From assembly GCA_949357655.1 (NCBI GenBank), contig CASHTG010000001.1, forward strand, positions 2,418,001 through 2,482,000: a stretch of DNA of 64,000 nt. The letters run 5' to 3'. Made by a program: the position numbers and the translations under genes. Source of the DNA: Parascedosporium putredinis (lineage: Eukaryota > Ascomycota > Sordariomycetes > Microascales > Microascaceae). Position 1 is the first letter of the stretch. The number at the start of each line of letters is the position of its first letter. The notes beneath the pieces are model-generated. The model saw only the letters and a list, made by a program, of their open reading frames with translations. It was not told the origin of the DNA and did not search any database. Positions 48,001-58,424 of this stretch are shown piece after piece.

Positions 48001-51000
48001 GATTGGAAATCTTGGACCTCTTCCATGATCGCATCGAGCGCTGAATCAGGGCTGGGAGGAAGGTCGAGAGCTTCCTTGGCCTTTGCAACCATTTGGGAGT
48101 GCTCCTGGAGGGTCGTGATACGACCCTCAAACTGCGTCAGGGTAGCAGAGGCGACATCGGGAGGAATTGTGCCGGAAACAGGCTTCTCTTCGTTCCATTG
48201 GGCAGCAATCTCCGCGATCCGCTCGCTCACGAGCTTGTCTTCGGCTGTAATCTTCGCGCGAAGGGCATCGGTCTGATCGTTGACAATCTTGGATTTCTTC
48301 TCCAACATCTCGTTAATGGCATCCCATTCACTCTCGATCTGGGCGATATCGATCCAGTCATGAGGGAACTGGTAACGTTGTCGCACCAATGTGGACTGGC
48401 CCTGGCGGAACATGTCGATTTCTGGGGCCCAAGACTTTACATTCCTCCGGCAAGCCTGAACCGCCGTGATAAACTTGACGGCCTTATCTGTAGAGGCGGA
48501 TTCGAGGGTCTGGGGCTCAAGATCCCGACGCGTCTTGTCCATGTCTGCGTATACATCGCGCATCCTAGTCCCGAGACGGCTCGCAAACTTCAGCAGGATA
48601 TCGTGTTGCCACTGATCATACTTGGTATTGACTCGTGTTTGAACCTGCTCGTAGTCAATAGTGATGTGGCCAAAGGACTGGCTCACTTCCTGGGTATCGA
48701 AAGTTTGCCGCGTCTTGCGGATATCCTGGAGTAGCTGAAGCCAGCTTGACAGCTTCTCGCCGATGGCTTCATACACTTGTTCAGACTGCAGATCCCAGAG
48801 CGATTGAAACTGTAACCACTTATCAACATAAGCATTAATATCTCGTAGCTTGGTCTCCATTGCGACGTAGACCCTAGAAAGCGCATCGGCGCATTCCATG
48901 GGCAGATCCGTGAAGCGGGCATCATCGTTTTTGGCGGCGAGAGCCATCTGGTATCTGGTGGCCTTGAGCTTTGGCAGGTTGCAAACAACACCAAGCCAAT
49001 CGTGAAGGTGAAGGAACCATCCGGCTCGCGCATGCTCAAGGGGAGGCTCGAGATAGATGACCTGGTTGCGCATAGCCAGCTCGTGAACTAGACGTGGCAT
49101 GACAGGGGCGGTCTTGTACTGTTCAGCAGTCTCAATTGCAAGCTTCCGCCCCCATCCTCGACGTAATCGTCTTCAAAAGCACCAATCCAGGCCTGGATCG
49201 CATGCTGTAGCCGAGCCAAGAGAACCTCCTTCAGCTTCTCGTTCATTCCCTCAACCCAAAAGTTCAAGTTGACGTACTGTTCCAGGTTCAATTGATCGAC
49301 AGCAGCCTGGATGGTCTCGAGACGAGATTGGAATTCTTCAGTTGTGTAGTCGCAAGTTGCAATCTCCGCCAGGGCTTTCTCAACAGTCGCATGAATGGAC
49401 ACCAGTGCCATAGTCTTGGTCTGAAGGAGGGAAATAGCGGCGACGAACTCCCGGATGAACATCCCGTGCTTGCTCTCGCCAGTTTTGGCAATGCCCAAAT
49501 CGGTCAGCGAGTGATTGGCTCTATTGGCATTGAAGAATACATCGTATGCGGTGACAAAAGATTCCCACTTTAGAGGCACACCCTTTTTGATGAGGCTGAA
49601 GCCGTCATTGCAATATCCATTGAGGAGCACAGCCTCTTCGCCCATTTGCGAGATCTGGCGCATCGTCTGGGAGAAAGTCCGGACACCTTCCATCAGACTA
49701 ACCGCATAGGGGTATACCCTCTTCGCATCTTTGGATACTGAACTGATGGTATGGGGAACAGAGTAATTGAGCCAAGCGAGATTTCGGGTCTCCTTGAAGA
49801 GGGTGATGACTTGGGAGTCAAAGTTGACGGTGAGCTCCAGGGTATTTGAGGATCGAACTTTGTTGACGGTGAAGAGGTAGCCCGAAATAGAAATCTTCCT
49901 TCTCTTAACCTCGCGCGCCCATGCGTCGAAGATAGGGCGAGTGTCTAGCTTGGACCTAAAGAGATTGCTCTCATGAAGCAGTTTCTGGCCCTCCGAATGG
50001 ACCTTCCACTCCTCACCGAGGACATGCTCGACCTTCTTCATGTAGCCATCAAGTTGAAATTCGATTTGACGCGCCCAGATGATGGCGCCCGAGACGGGGG
50101 CAAATCGCGCAGTTGGGCCATGGCGTGGGCTTCGGAATGAGCGTACTGCTGCTTGTATCGCTCATGGAGGCCGTTGATAGCTTGTTTGACATGGTCAAGG
50201 AGCTGATGCTGGTATTCGGCAATGGCGCCCTTGATCTTGGGTCGCACAAAAGGGCGTTGAACTTGGAAAAGACGCGAAACATCTCATTGGCATTCTTGGC
50301 AGTGCCAAGACGATCGCGAAGACGGGTAATGATGGAGTTTTCTACTCGCGTTGTCCGCTCGTTGTAAACATTCTCGGCCCTTGCCCACCTCTCCGTGCCT
50401 TGGGGGACACATCCAAAAGGTCAACATTCCTAAGCGCTTCCCAGGCTTGCTTGACTTCCTCCACGGCATCGACGTCGCCCATCTCCTCGATGACGACAGC
50501 ACCAGTGGGGTCAGCGGTGTCCACGACGCCGTCAACAGAGGCCCTGGGGCCTAGTACGTTGACGATGGTTCGTTGCAACTGCTCGTGGTTGTCCCTAAAG
50601 GTGCTGACATACTTGAGTCGACCCTCGAGTTCCGAGTGTTTCTTGTTGACCTTGATAGGGATGAACTTGTCGTTTCGGCGACGAGTAACCTCACGCGCTA
50701 CGTTGGTGAACTCCTTGATGCTCTCTTCCCAGGCCTGGAAAATGGAATCGCAAGCCTTCATAACAGCTTGGAATTCGGGATATTCGAGCTCGACAAGTCC
50801 GGATCCCGGAAGAAGGCGGTGAAGGACCTCATCGAGGTCTCCAGAGATAGCCTCAACTAGGGGCAGCGCTCGCCTGATGGGGTAGGGACAGATTTTTAAT
50901 TTCTTGTTCAAATGAGCAAAGATTTGAACAAGGGCATCTTGAACCTTGGGCAGAGAGGTAGCGGAGAGAAGCTCGTCCAAGGGGAAGTCCCGCATAAGCT

Positions 51001-52203
51001 GGTTGTACTTCTGCACTTTCTCCATGGCCTCTTTCAGACCGGTGTCGGCAGTGAAACTGACAGTGGCTTGGAAACGCTTTGCTTGCTTGAGAACCCCCAG
51101 GGTGAGGAGGACACCATCGCTCTCCAACTGAGCCTCTATCGCTTCGAGGGCGGACTCCATCGAAAGCCAAAAGTTGATTTCTTGGCTAGCAGTGAACTTG
51201 AGCTCCTGGCTAGGGCCCGATGAGGAGTCCCTCGTCATTTTAGTTACACCTTGAATCGATTTGATCCAGCTGTTCACGTTGGCCTGGAGGTTATTCAAAA
51301 TGGAACTATCCTGCAAGATTGTAGCCGGGATGAGGTCCAAAGTAGGCTTTGCTCGTTCGAGGGAGGCGGATTCGAGAGCGGACTGCACGACAGGGTGAAA
51401 GGTCAAAGACACTTGAGGGATCTCGACATTTTCTTGGAGATGGAGCAAGCTCAGCTCCAAATCGTTCCAGCGCTTTTTGGTAATCGGTATGCCGGTTTTA
51501 GAATCAACATCGGCACGACCCCTATTTCCGTTCACTAGTTGAGTCTTGGTATTGGCATCGAAGTAGGGCACCAGGGCGTTATGGATAAAGGATTGAAGGA
51601 TTTCGTAGGGCGAAGTCGAGGGACCCTGCTCCCCAATGCTGGCATTCAACGTCGCCGGCCCAGGCAAATTGGTGATTAGAATCTGCGTTGTCAGGGGAGG
51701 GCGGGATCGAGGGGTTGAGCCCGTTTTAACAGGACGAGCGAGGAGACGGTGGTCGGAAGAGATGACATATCGGTGGTGAGTGTGTATGAGTGGGAAGGAG
51801 GTTCTGCTTAAGACGCGTTAGCAAGAGATGGCCCTAAAAGAGGAAGTGCGCAACCGCATCCAAGACTGCATCGAGGCGTCGGAATGACAACTCGGCGTTA
51901 CAGGAAGTCACTGACTAGATTCATCCGGGGATGCCCCAAGGGGCGATGAGGCGGTGATATCCTTCTGGATGTAGAGATATTGCTGCGTGTCCGCGGCAAA
52001 GCGGCCGCACCTTTGAATCGTGTCATTGATGCGGCTCTTGTGAAGAAGACTGCCAGGACTTTCCAACTCGTCCCTCGTCGCGCCGAGCGTGCCGGCGATG
52101 ACAGCGACAAGGTGGTCGACAAGCTGGTTCGGGTCGATGGCGGGAAAGAGGGCGAGCCCACGCCGTTGGTGGCTGGACTCAAAGGTGAAGGCGACACCTC
52201 CAT
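39001..52203 (-). CDS. DYN1: Cytoplasmic dynein heavy chain (NUDA/RO-1 type)
   Basis: Minus-end-directed microtubule motor, required for nuclear migration and endosome transport in hyphae. About 4,300 aa expected, the normal size. Order on the minus strand: N-terminal tail starting MEVSPSPLSPATNGVG (52203) with AIDPNQLVDHL and DTIQRCGRFAADTQQYLYIQ; tail/linker; AAA1 P-loop GPAGTGKTESV (about 46295-46265); AAA2 GNSGSGKSGAW (about 45400); AAA3 GPPGSGKTMTLF (about 44310); AAA4 GVSGSGKTTLSRF (about 43290); stalk coiled coil and microtubule-binding domain with PPQGVRLALEAVCALLGNKI (about 42540-42050); AAA5/6 region; C-terminus ending RLDDQEKLMA. An N-terminal intron lies between about 51900 and 51815; the C-terminal intron 39436-39520 joins FNDSD to YECSAFIIDTW. 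At least 15 single-base gaps break the frame, mostly at G4/G5 runs (for example 51694-51697, 50402-50406, 50096-50100, 47710-47713, 46298-46301, 45070-45074, 41976-41979). With them restored, all domains are present. Confidence 0.95.
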
Positions 52204-54848
52204 CTTGGATGGTGGCTATCGTCCTATCGGCGAAGAAAAGCAGAGAAGAAGGATCCGTTGAAACTCAGAGTCCGAAATCTAGACCATCGCAAAAAAAAAA
52301 AAAAAAAAGGAGAAAAAAGAAGCCAAGGACAGGCGTAAAAGACTAGCGCAGGGGGTATTTGTCTATTGCACAAACAACTCGCAAGAGAATTAATAAAGCA
52401 AAGGGGAGAAATAAAAGGCGAAGGAAGGACGAAAGAGAAGTTCGCGAGGCGTAGAATCGAGAGTCAGGATGCACAAGCCGAGAAATCGAGACCGGTCGGG
52501 CGTGAAGATCGTCGTCGGAAGGTTGACTCGAAGCAGCAGTGTCGGGGCAGGTTGAGATTATTAGAGGATATCGAAAGGTCTACTGAGGTAGTCGGGCACG
52601 TATCAAAAGTGGGCTTGTCGTGTCGTGTCCACGCAGACCAGTTCGCGCGGGGGTACCGTTTAATCTTCGACGTCGCGTCAAGTGATGGTCATTCAGCCCT
52701 TCGGATGTCGAGATCACGAACGGGAAGTCGAAGGCAAGTGTCGTGTCGAAAAAGGAGGAAATAAGATCAAGGAGGTTTAGTTGGAAAGAGACTCCCGAAA
52801 TTTCTCCTTTGTCACCCAAGGTTACTTTGTGGTTCAAGTGCTCCTTCCAAAGCTTTTTGTTCTGCTTCGCTCTACAAGCCAAGGACGCGATCCAAGAGAG
52901 ATACCCCTGCGCGACGGCATGCGTCTGGAAGGGGGCTTGAAAAACTATTACGAAAGAGGAAATTTGGCAGAGGTGGATTAATCTTATTACGGAGCCCGTG
53001 ACGGTTTGCACTCTCAGGGGCAAGCGGCCACTGGTGGTGGAGGGTGTAACCAGCTTAGCTTGCGTGGGCCGCTCCGCCCTATCACCACCCACGTTCAACG
53101 CGGAAGGTGTATGTTCAAGGTTCCATCTGCACCAATCCGCACACTGTATCGAGTAGGTCTTGCACCATTTCGCCAGGTAAACCTCGTGTGCATGTGCAAG
53201 TACCCCTTTCCCTTCTTGGGTGCCTAACAGTACGGACTTGGACCAGCGTCGGACAGAGATGCGGAACCGTTTGGCACTCCCGTTTTTAGCGCTGTTCGTT
53301 GTTTCCAGCCAGAACGCCAAATATTATCGATTGCTTGCCTTGGGGCCCCCGCCTTGGTCTCCAAATTAGTCTTGGATGGAATGAATGGATAATTGCTTCT
53401 GTTCAAACGGCTTTGGCGAGAAAACGGGAGTTTCGACACTAGCTCGAGGTTATTGGCTCAACAGCAATCACTGTTTGACCAGCCTCCCCCGTCCCAGGAA
53501 TCTTCATCCACGCTTTCATTCTCTCATCCTCATCCCCCGGCAGAAAGAGCCAGTCTTGATGAAACGCGGCGGGATCAACACGACCGAGTAGTTCATCCTC
53601 ATCCAACGGGCGTTGATCATTCTCTGTAGAAAATGGAAATGGCGGTCGTCGCAATTGTTCGCCCTTGGCACTTGCAACTACACGCAGCTCCAGGTTCGGA
53701 GTGACTGTGATGCATAAATATATATTCTAGGGACACCGATGACATCAAAATCGCACCCCCGAGAACCATCTTTCAGCTGCGCATCGTGAACATGTAGTAC
53801 CGAGGTAGTGTAGACAGACTTCAAAGCTTTCGAGGCATCTCACTTCGCCAGAGGCTGAAGCCAGAGACTGAAGCCAGAGACTAGAGTGACAATGGTCCAA
53901 TGCATTCCCCAACAAAGCCACAAAAGATCGACAATTACCCAGCAAGATCAGACAAGATTCCTGAAAATTATCCCCGCCAAATGGTTGGCCATGACTCGTC
54001 ATTCCGCCCAAGATGACCAATTCAAAGATCCGGAAGCCCAGACATCGAAACACGCCGACCCAAATTTTGCTTAAAAGAAGAAAAAAAATTAGGATAGTTG
54101 CGCGTCTGGGAGAAGGCATCTATTGATAGCTTGGAAAGAGCCAGCAGCTAACCTTGCCAGAACTCCAGCTCTCTCCTTGGTGTGCAGTCGATGCAATAAC
54201 CCCACATACCGAGGTCATAATCTTCCTTGGCAGAAGGGAGCGGAGAGAGATCGGACGAGAAGAGAAAAAAATGCAAGTAGCAGGGGAGGAAAAAGAATTC
54301 TCTAAGCTCTGAAGCTTACATTCCCAGGCCTGGGGAGGAGCGATACTACATAATTCACCGTTGCAAATTATATCAGATCGAGCATCATAGTTTAAGTAGT
54401 GCTGTATAATAAGTTGTTCTAAGGCCCATTTTTGCTCCCCTACGCTTTCATTACGAACATCAAAATGCATGATCCCAAAAGAAACTACCAGAAAAATAGA
54501 TACCAAAGCCATATGCCATCCCCGAATTTCCAAAAGGCAGATATGTGCCCCGTGGTACACAAAAAAAGAGACTCTAAGAGCCCTGCAAAATCTCCGGAAA
54601 GTCCGGGCTCCAAGGTTGAAGACGAGGGACCTGTCCCGATAGAAGCTTGCTAAAACCGTGCCGAGCGACGCCATGATCGAGTAAAGAATAGAGATGCAGG
54701 ACAGAATATGGGGAAGAGGGGGAATATGAGGCAGAACGGCCTCGCCAAAAAGAAGAACCGAAAAAAACAAGAACCCCTAAAAGGGCAGTGTTGGAGAGCA
54801 TGTGCAAGGCGACACGAAGAGAGGCGCAAGGCCGCTCCTTGTGTCATA
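52204..54848. other. Upstream region of the dynein gene, no gene supported
   Basis: Contains an A18 run at 52291-52308 close to the dynein start, and two long minus-strand frames (52580-53320 and 54120-54770) without recognisable domains. Tandem copies of gagactgaagcca-like sequence lie at about 53860-53885. The far end is the 3' flank of the FAR1-type gene. Confidence 0.35.
52291..52308. repeat. Poly(A) run
   Basis: Eighteen A in a row on the plus strand, about 90 bp upstream of the dynein ATG (T-run on the coding strand). Confidence 0.95.
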
Positions 54849-56721
54849 TTACTTGGCGCCTGCTCCACGGACACCACCATCCTCGGCAAGTCTTTCCCTC
54901 TGCACCATGACCCGCTGGTTGCAAATGTCAATAAACATTTCAAACTTTTCAATCACCTTGTCTTTCTCGGCAATGGTGGCCTTCAGAGCTTCTACTTCTT
55001 TCTTGCTATCTTCCTTGAGCTTGTCGAGCTCCTCTCGCGTCTTAGCCAATTCCCGTCGGAGATCTGCTCGAATGCGCTCCTCGGCGGTCGGGTGGGGCTT
55101 GCTGTATATAGCAGGGCGATTCTCGGCCAACCCTGTGGCAATCTTCTGGGGATTTCGGTTGATCGCTGCCCTGGCGTTGTATATATCTCTCGGGAGAAGG
55201 GGCACGTGAGGATTCTCGGTTTGCAGGATCTCGAGCGTCTGGCTAACGCCGACACCTGGGCCTGGTCAGACACAAAAGTGTTAACAGAGATATGCATCAG
55301 GGGCGGAGACGTACCGTTTTCTTTTAGTGATTTGACTGCAGCGACCATCTTGCTGTCAAGCTTGCGGGCCGCAGGGTGGTGCAGCGGGCTCTCGCTCGGC
55401 CCGTGGTTATGCCTCAGGTGCTGCGGGTCTGGACGGTAGCGAATAGTCCATTGGGTGCGCTGTTCGATGGCAAAGAAGCCAAAGGGGCAATCGCACTTGC
55501 GAGAGGATGTTTTGCGCTTTCGTGCCTCTGGACTCACGCGGCTCGGTGGCTTGCCAGCGCGGTCACAGACGAAAAGGACCTTCTTGAGACCCGGGACAGT
55601 CTTTTTCGATCGGCCAATGACAATCGCGTAGCCAACAGATGTGCAGTATTGGAGCACGCTCTTGTGCACCGCTTCCAACGTAGGGTAGCTACCACCCTCG
55701 GGAGGAGCAGACATCATCTCCCCCATGGGTTGGCGGGGGACGAAGGGGTGTTGTCTCCGAGCTTGGAGTCACCACCATTGTCGTCTTCGCCATTGTCGGC
55801 GTGGCTCTCTGGTTCCATCGACTCCGGAGCATGCTGTTCCTGAGGCTGTACTGGGGACTCGGGAGGCTGTGACTTGACAGCTGGCTTCGCCTGAACTTGC
55901 GGCTGAGGCTGAGGTTGAGGGGTATTGTCGGCGTCGGGGTCTGCTGCGCGGAACGCGCTTGATGGGCCTGGTGCGCCTGGTGTGCTTGGTGAGCTGCTGC
56001 TTGTTGGTGAGCCGCTGCTTGCTGAGCCGCTGCCGCCTGCTGGGCTGCCGCCGCCTGCTGGGCCGCTGCTTGTTGGGCCGCCTGGTGTGCCTGGTGTGCT
56101 TGATGCGCTTGGTGGGCGACTTGGTGGGCTTGGTGGGCCGCTTGGTGGCTCAGGTGTCCCTGGTGTGCCGCTTGATGGGCCTGATGGGCAGCGGCTTGAT
56201 GCTGCTGTGTCTGGTGCGCCGCGTGTGTTTGCTGGGACTGGTGAGGCGCGTGGCTTTGATGGGAATGGGTTGAGTGCTGAAGAGACTGGTGAGTCTGATG
56301 GGGTTGATGGGTTTGATGTGCCTGATGGCTCTGATGGGACATGATGGTATCGTTGTGCATCGGCTGGCTCATCGGCTGATGGCCGTACATCATTGAGGGT
56401 GTTTGCTGTCGCGACGGGGCCGCCCTTTGCCTCGCCTGGACAACCGCGTTGGGCACATGGCTTTGAGGCCCTCGGTTCGGAGCGTTGCCAACATTTCCGT
56501 TGACGGCGGCTTGGTTGAAGAGATGATGTCCGTAGGCACTCTGCTGGGACTGTTGAGGAGCGTACGCCTGCTGCTGGTAAGGGGAGGCAGCATGGGGCAC
56601 TGGAGAAGCCTTATTCTGGGGAGGAGCGTGAGGGGTTGAAAGGCAGCAGAACGCCGGATGCCCACCTGGGGAAGGTCAGGCCAGGATGGGTGCCGGATCC
56701 CGACTGCCCCAGGGCCGACAT
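54849..56721 (-). CDS. FAR1-type DNA-binding protein with His/Gln repeats
   Basis: Likely nuclear regulator. The probable start is MSALGQSGSGTHPGLTFP at 56721 (the junction to the next segment is uncertain), then HAASPYQQQAYAPQQSQQSA, a long His/Gln/Ala repeat domain (about 56360-55960), a Gln/Pro linker (TPQPQPQPQVQAK), and a FAR1-like WRKY-GCM1 zinc domain: LQYCTSVGYAIVIGRSKK, KVLFVCDRAGKPP, SSRKCDCPFGFFAI and HLRHNHGPS supply the Cys/His pattern. An intron at 55262-55314 joins LKENG to PGVGVSQTLEILQTENPHVP. The C-terminus is a coiled coil (RRELAKTREELDKLKEDSKK) ending GGVRGAGAK. Frame breaks at G4 55936-55939 and C5 55720-55724 are each one base short. FAR1 domains derive from MULE transposases; no DDE transposase part is present here. 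Confidence 0.75.
55960..56360 (-). repeat. His/Gln-rich coding repeat
   Basis: Imperfect trinucleotide/hexanucleotide repeats encoding HQAHQA, HQTHQ, AAQQAAA and similar units over about 130 codons. Gln/His tracts of this type are common in fungal activators and are expected to vary in length. Confidence 0.85.
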
Positions 56722-58424
56722 GATGAGGGCGACGATGACTTGGAAGCTGGGGGCCGGGGAGGCGGGAGTCTTGGATCTTGGGAGGCAGACAAAGGCAACA
56801 AAGACGATGATGGAAAATAACTGCTTGTCGCTTTAAGGTTTCGTAATCCTAGTGATGGTGATGATGGACTTGCAGTGCGTTGTGACCGTACAGGAAACCC
56901 TCGGGGGTGAATACAGAGTAATGAAATGGGGGAGGGTGTGGACCGCTGGGGTGTGGGTTGATGTGGGCTTGGGCTCCCAGGTTGTTTTTTCTCTGGTTTT
57001 TGTGGGAGGTGTCGAGAAAAGGGAAGGGGAAGGGGGAACCATGGAGGGTGGAGGGAGTGAAGAGGGAAAGTTTCGGGTTGGGCTGGTGTGGGAAAGTGCT
57101 GGGACCCCAAGATCCCGACCGGCTGCCTGACAATAACGCTGGGTCAGAAGGCGAGATGGCCAATCAACGCCCCTCAAGCTAGCCTATTTCGGGCTGGAGG
57201 CGAGATGGCTTGAACAGGCCAGTTTGCCTTGGCTGGGTTTCGGGGTCGCCCATTGGCTGAGAACTTGTACTGTGTACCTATGCCTCGCCACAAGACCACT
57301 TTTGTTTGGGTGCAAATCTCTCACAAAACTTCATAACATCGCCAATCAGCGCGTCGATGTCGTGTAGAGAATACAGACCGGACACTGAGACATGTTTGAA
57401 GGGTCCTCCTTGCACAGTCCCGTCAAGCACATGCCAGGTCAACAGGACAACACTGAACGGGGTGGTGCCTTTTTATCCTCCACCTACGAAGTACGATGTA
57501 TTCTCACCAGTTGATTGTTAACAGAAATATATATATATATATATATCTCTCTCTCTAGGGGGTAGTGGAGGAGATGGGGGATGAGCAGTCGGGACTTTCA
57601 TTGCAATCGACCATTTGACGGACAATCACTTGAGCTTCCAAACCGATGTCTTTGAGTCCGAAGGATTAATGGTCTTGAAGTACATCGTGGGGATGCAGTC
57701 ATACAGGACACGCCTCACCCACCACCTCCTCACCCTGGCCCACAGTGTCCTAACTCAATATTAACTGTCTTCATACTTGCCGTCCCCGATTTATTAGCGT
57801 ATTGACACCACCTTTGTACTGCAAAACGATGAAGGGCAGATTGCGGGTCCTGAAATCCTCCACGCCACAGGAGAGAACTTGAAGTCTCACTATCAGTAAA
57901 CCCACGTGACCTCGCGTTCAAGCTGAGGCGGCCCGCCTCAGCGCTCCGCCGCGATCCAGCCAAGCCAGCAGCATATCAACGAAATTGAATGAGTTCGTCG
58001 AGGCGAAGCAAAGGTGAAAAAAAAATCTTGAAGATGCAGGAAATAGCTCACCAATCAATCGCCGCCCACAGTAGACAGGTGGAGAGCGGGTCCCTGCTCA
58101 TACTATTTGAAAAGTGTATATGCCTTTATTTGATGCAAAGGCTATGAAGAAGAGCTAACATGTCAAAATATATCCGTATATATCGTGGTATATATAAGTG
58201 GCATCAACACTAACACCTAGAACGCCTATTTTCCCGATAGCTCCCGGCTATCTCCTGGTATCATGAAACAAAGACGTAATCCCAACCCCGGAAACCCGGG
58301 ATTTCAAACAAAGAGAAGAATGAAAGGAATGAAGAATACAAGGTGACTAAAATGTGGCAGATATCTGTCCTGGGCCGAACGATTAGAGAGTAGCGGGGAC
58401 GGGCGACAAGAGGCGATGTGACTA
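56722..58424. other. Intergenic region between two regulator genes
   Basis: Promoter side of the FAR1-type gene and 3' flank of the C2H2 gene. Holds the AT/CT microsatellite at 57527-57556 and an AT-rich tatata stretch at about 58165-58200. No gene supported. Confidence 0.35.
57527..57556. repeat. Compound (AT)n(CT)n microsatellite
   Basis: About ten AT units run directly into about five CT units, roughly 800 bp upstream of the FAR1-type gene. Confidence 0.9.

Noticed and set aside
52580..53320. 246-codon minus-strand frame upstream of dynein
   Set aside because: No recognisable domain, signal or splice context; composition looks like translated non-coding DNA.
54120..54770. 216-codon minus-strand frame
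   Set aside because: Hydrophobic but irregular, no family resemblance, lies in the 3' flank of the FAR1-type gene.
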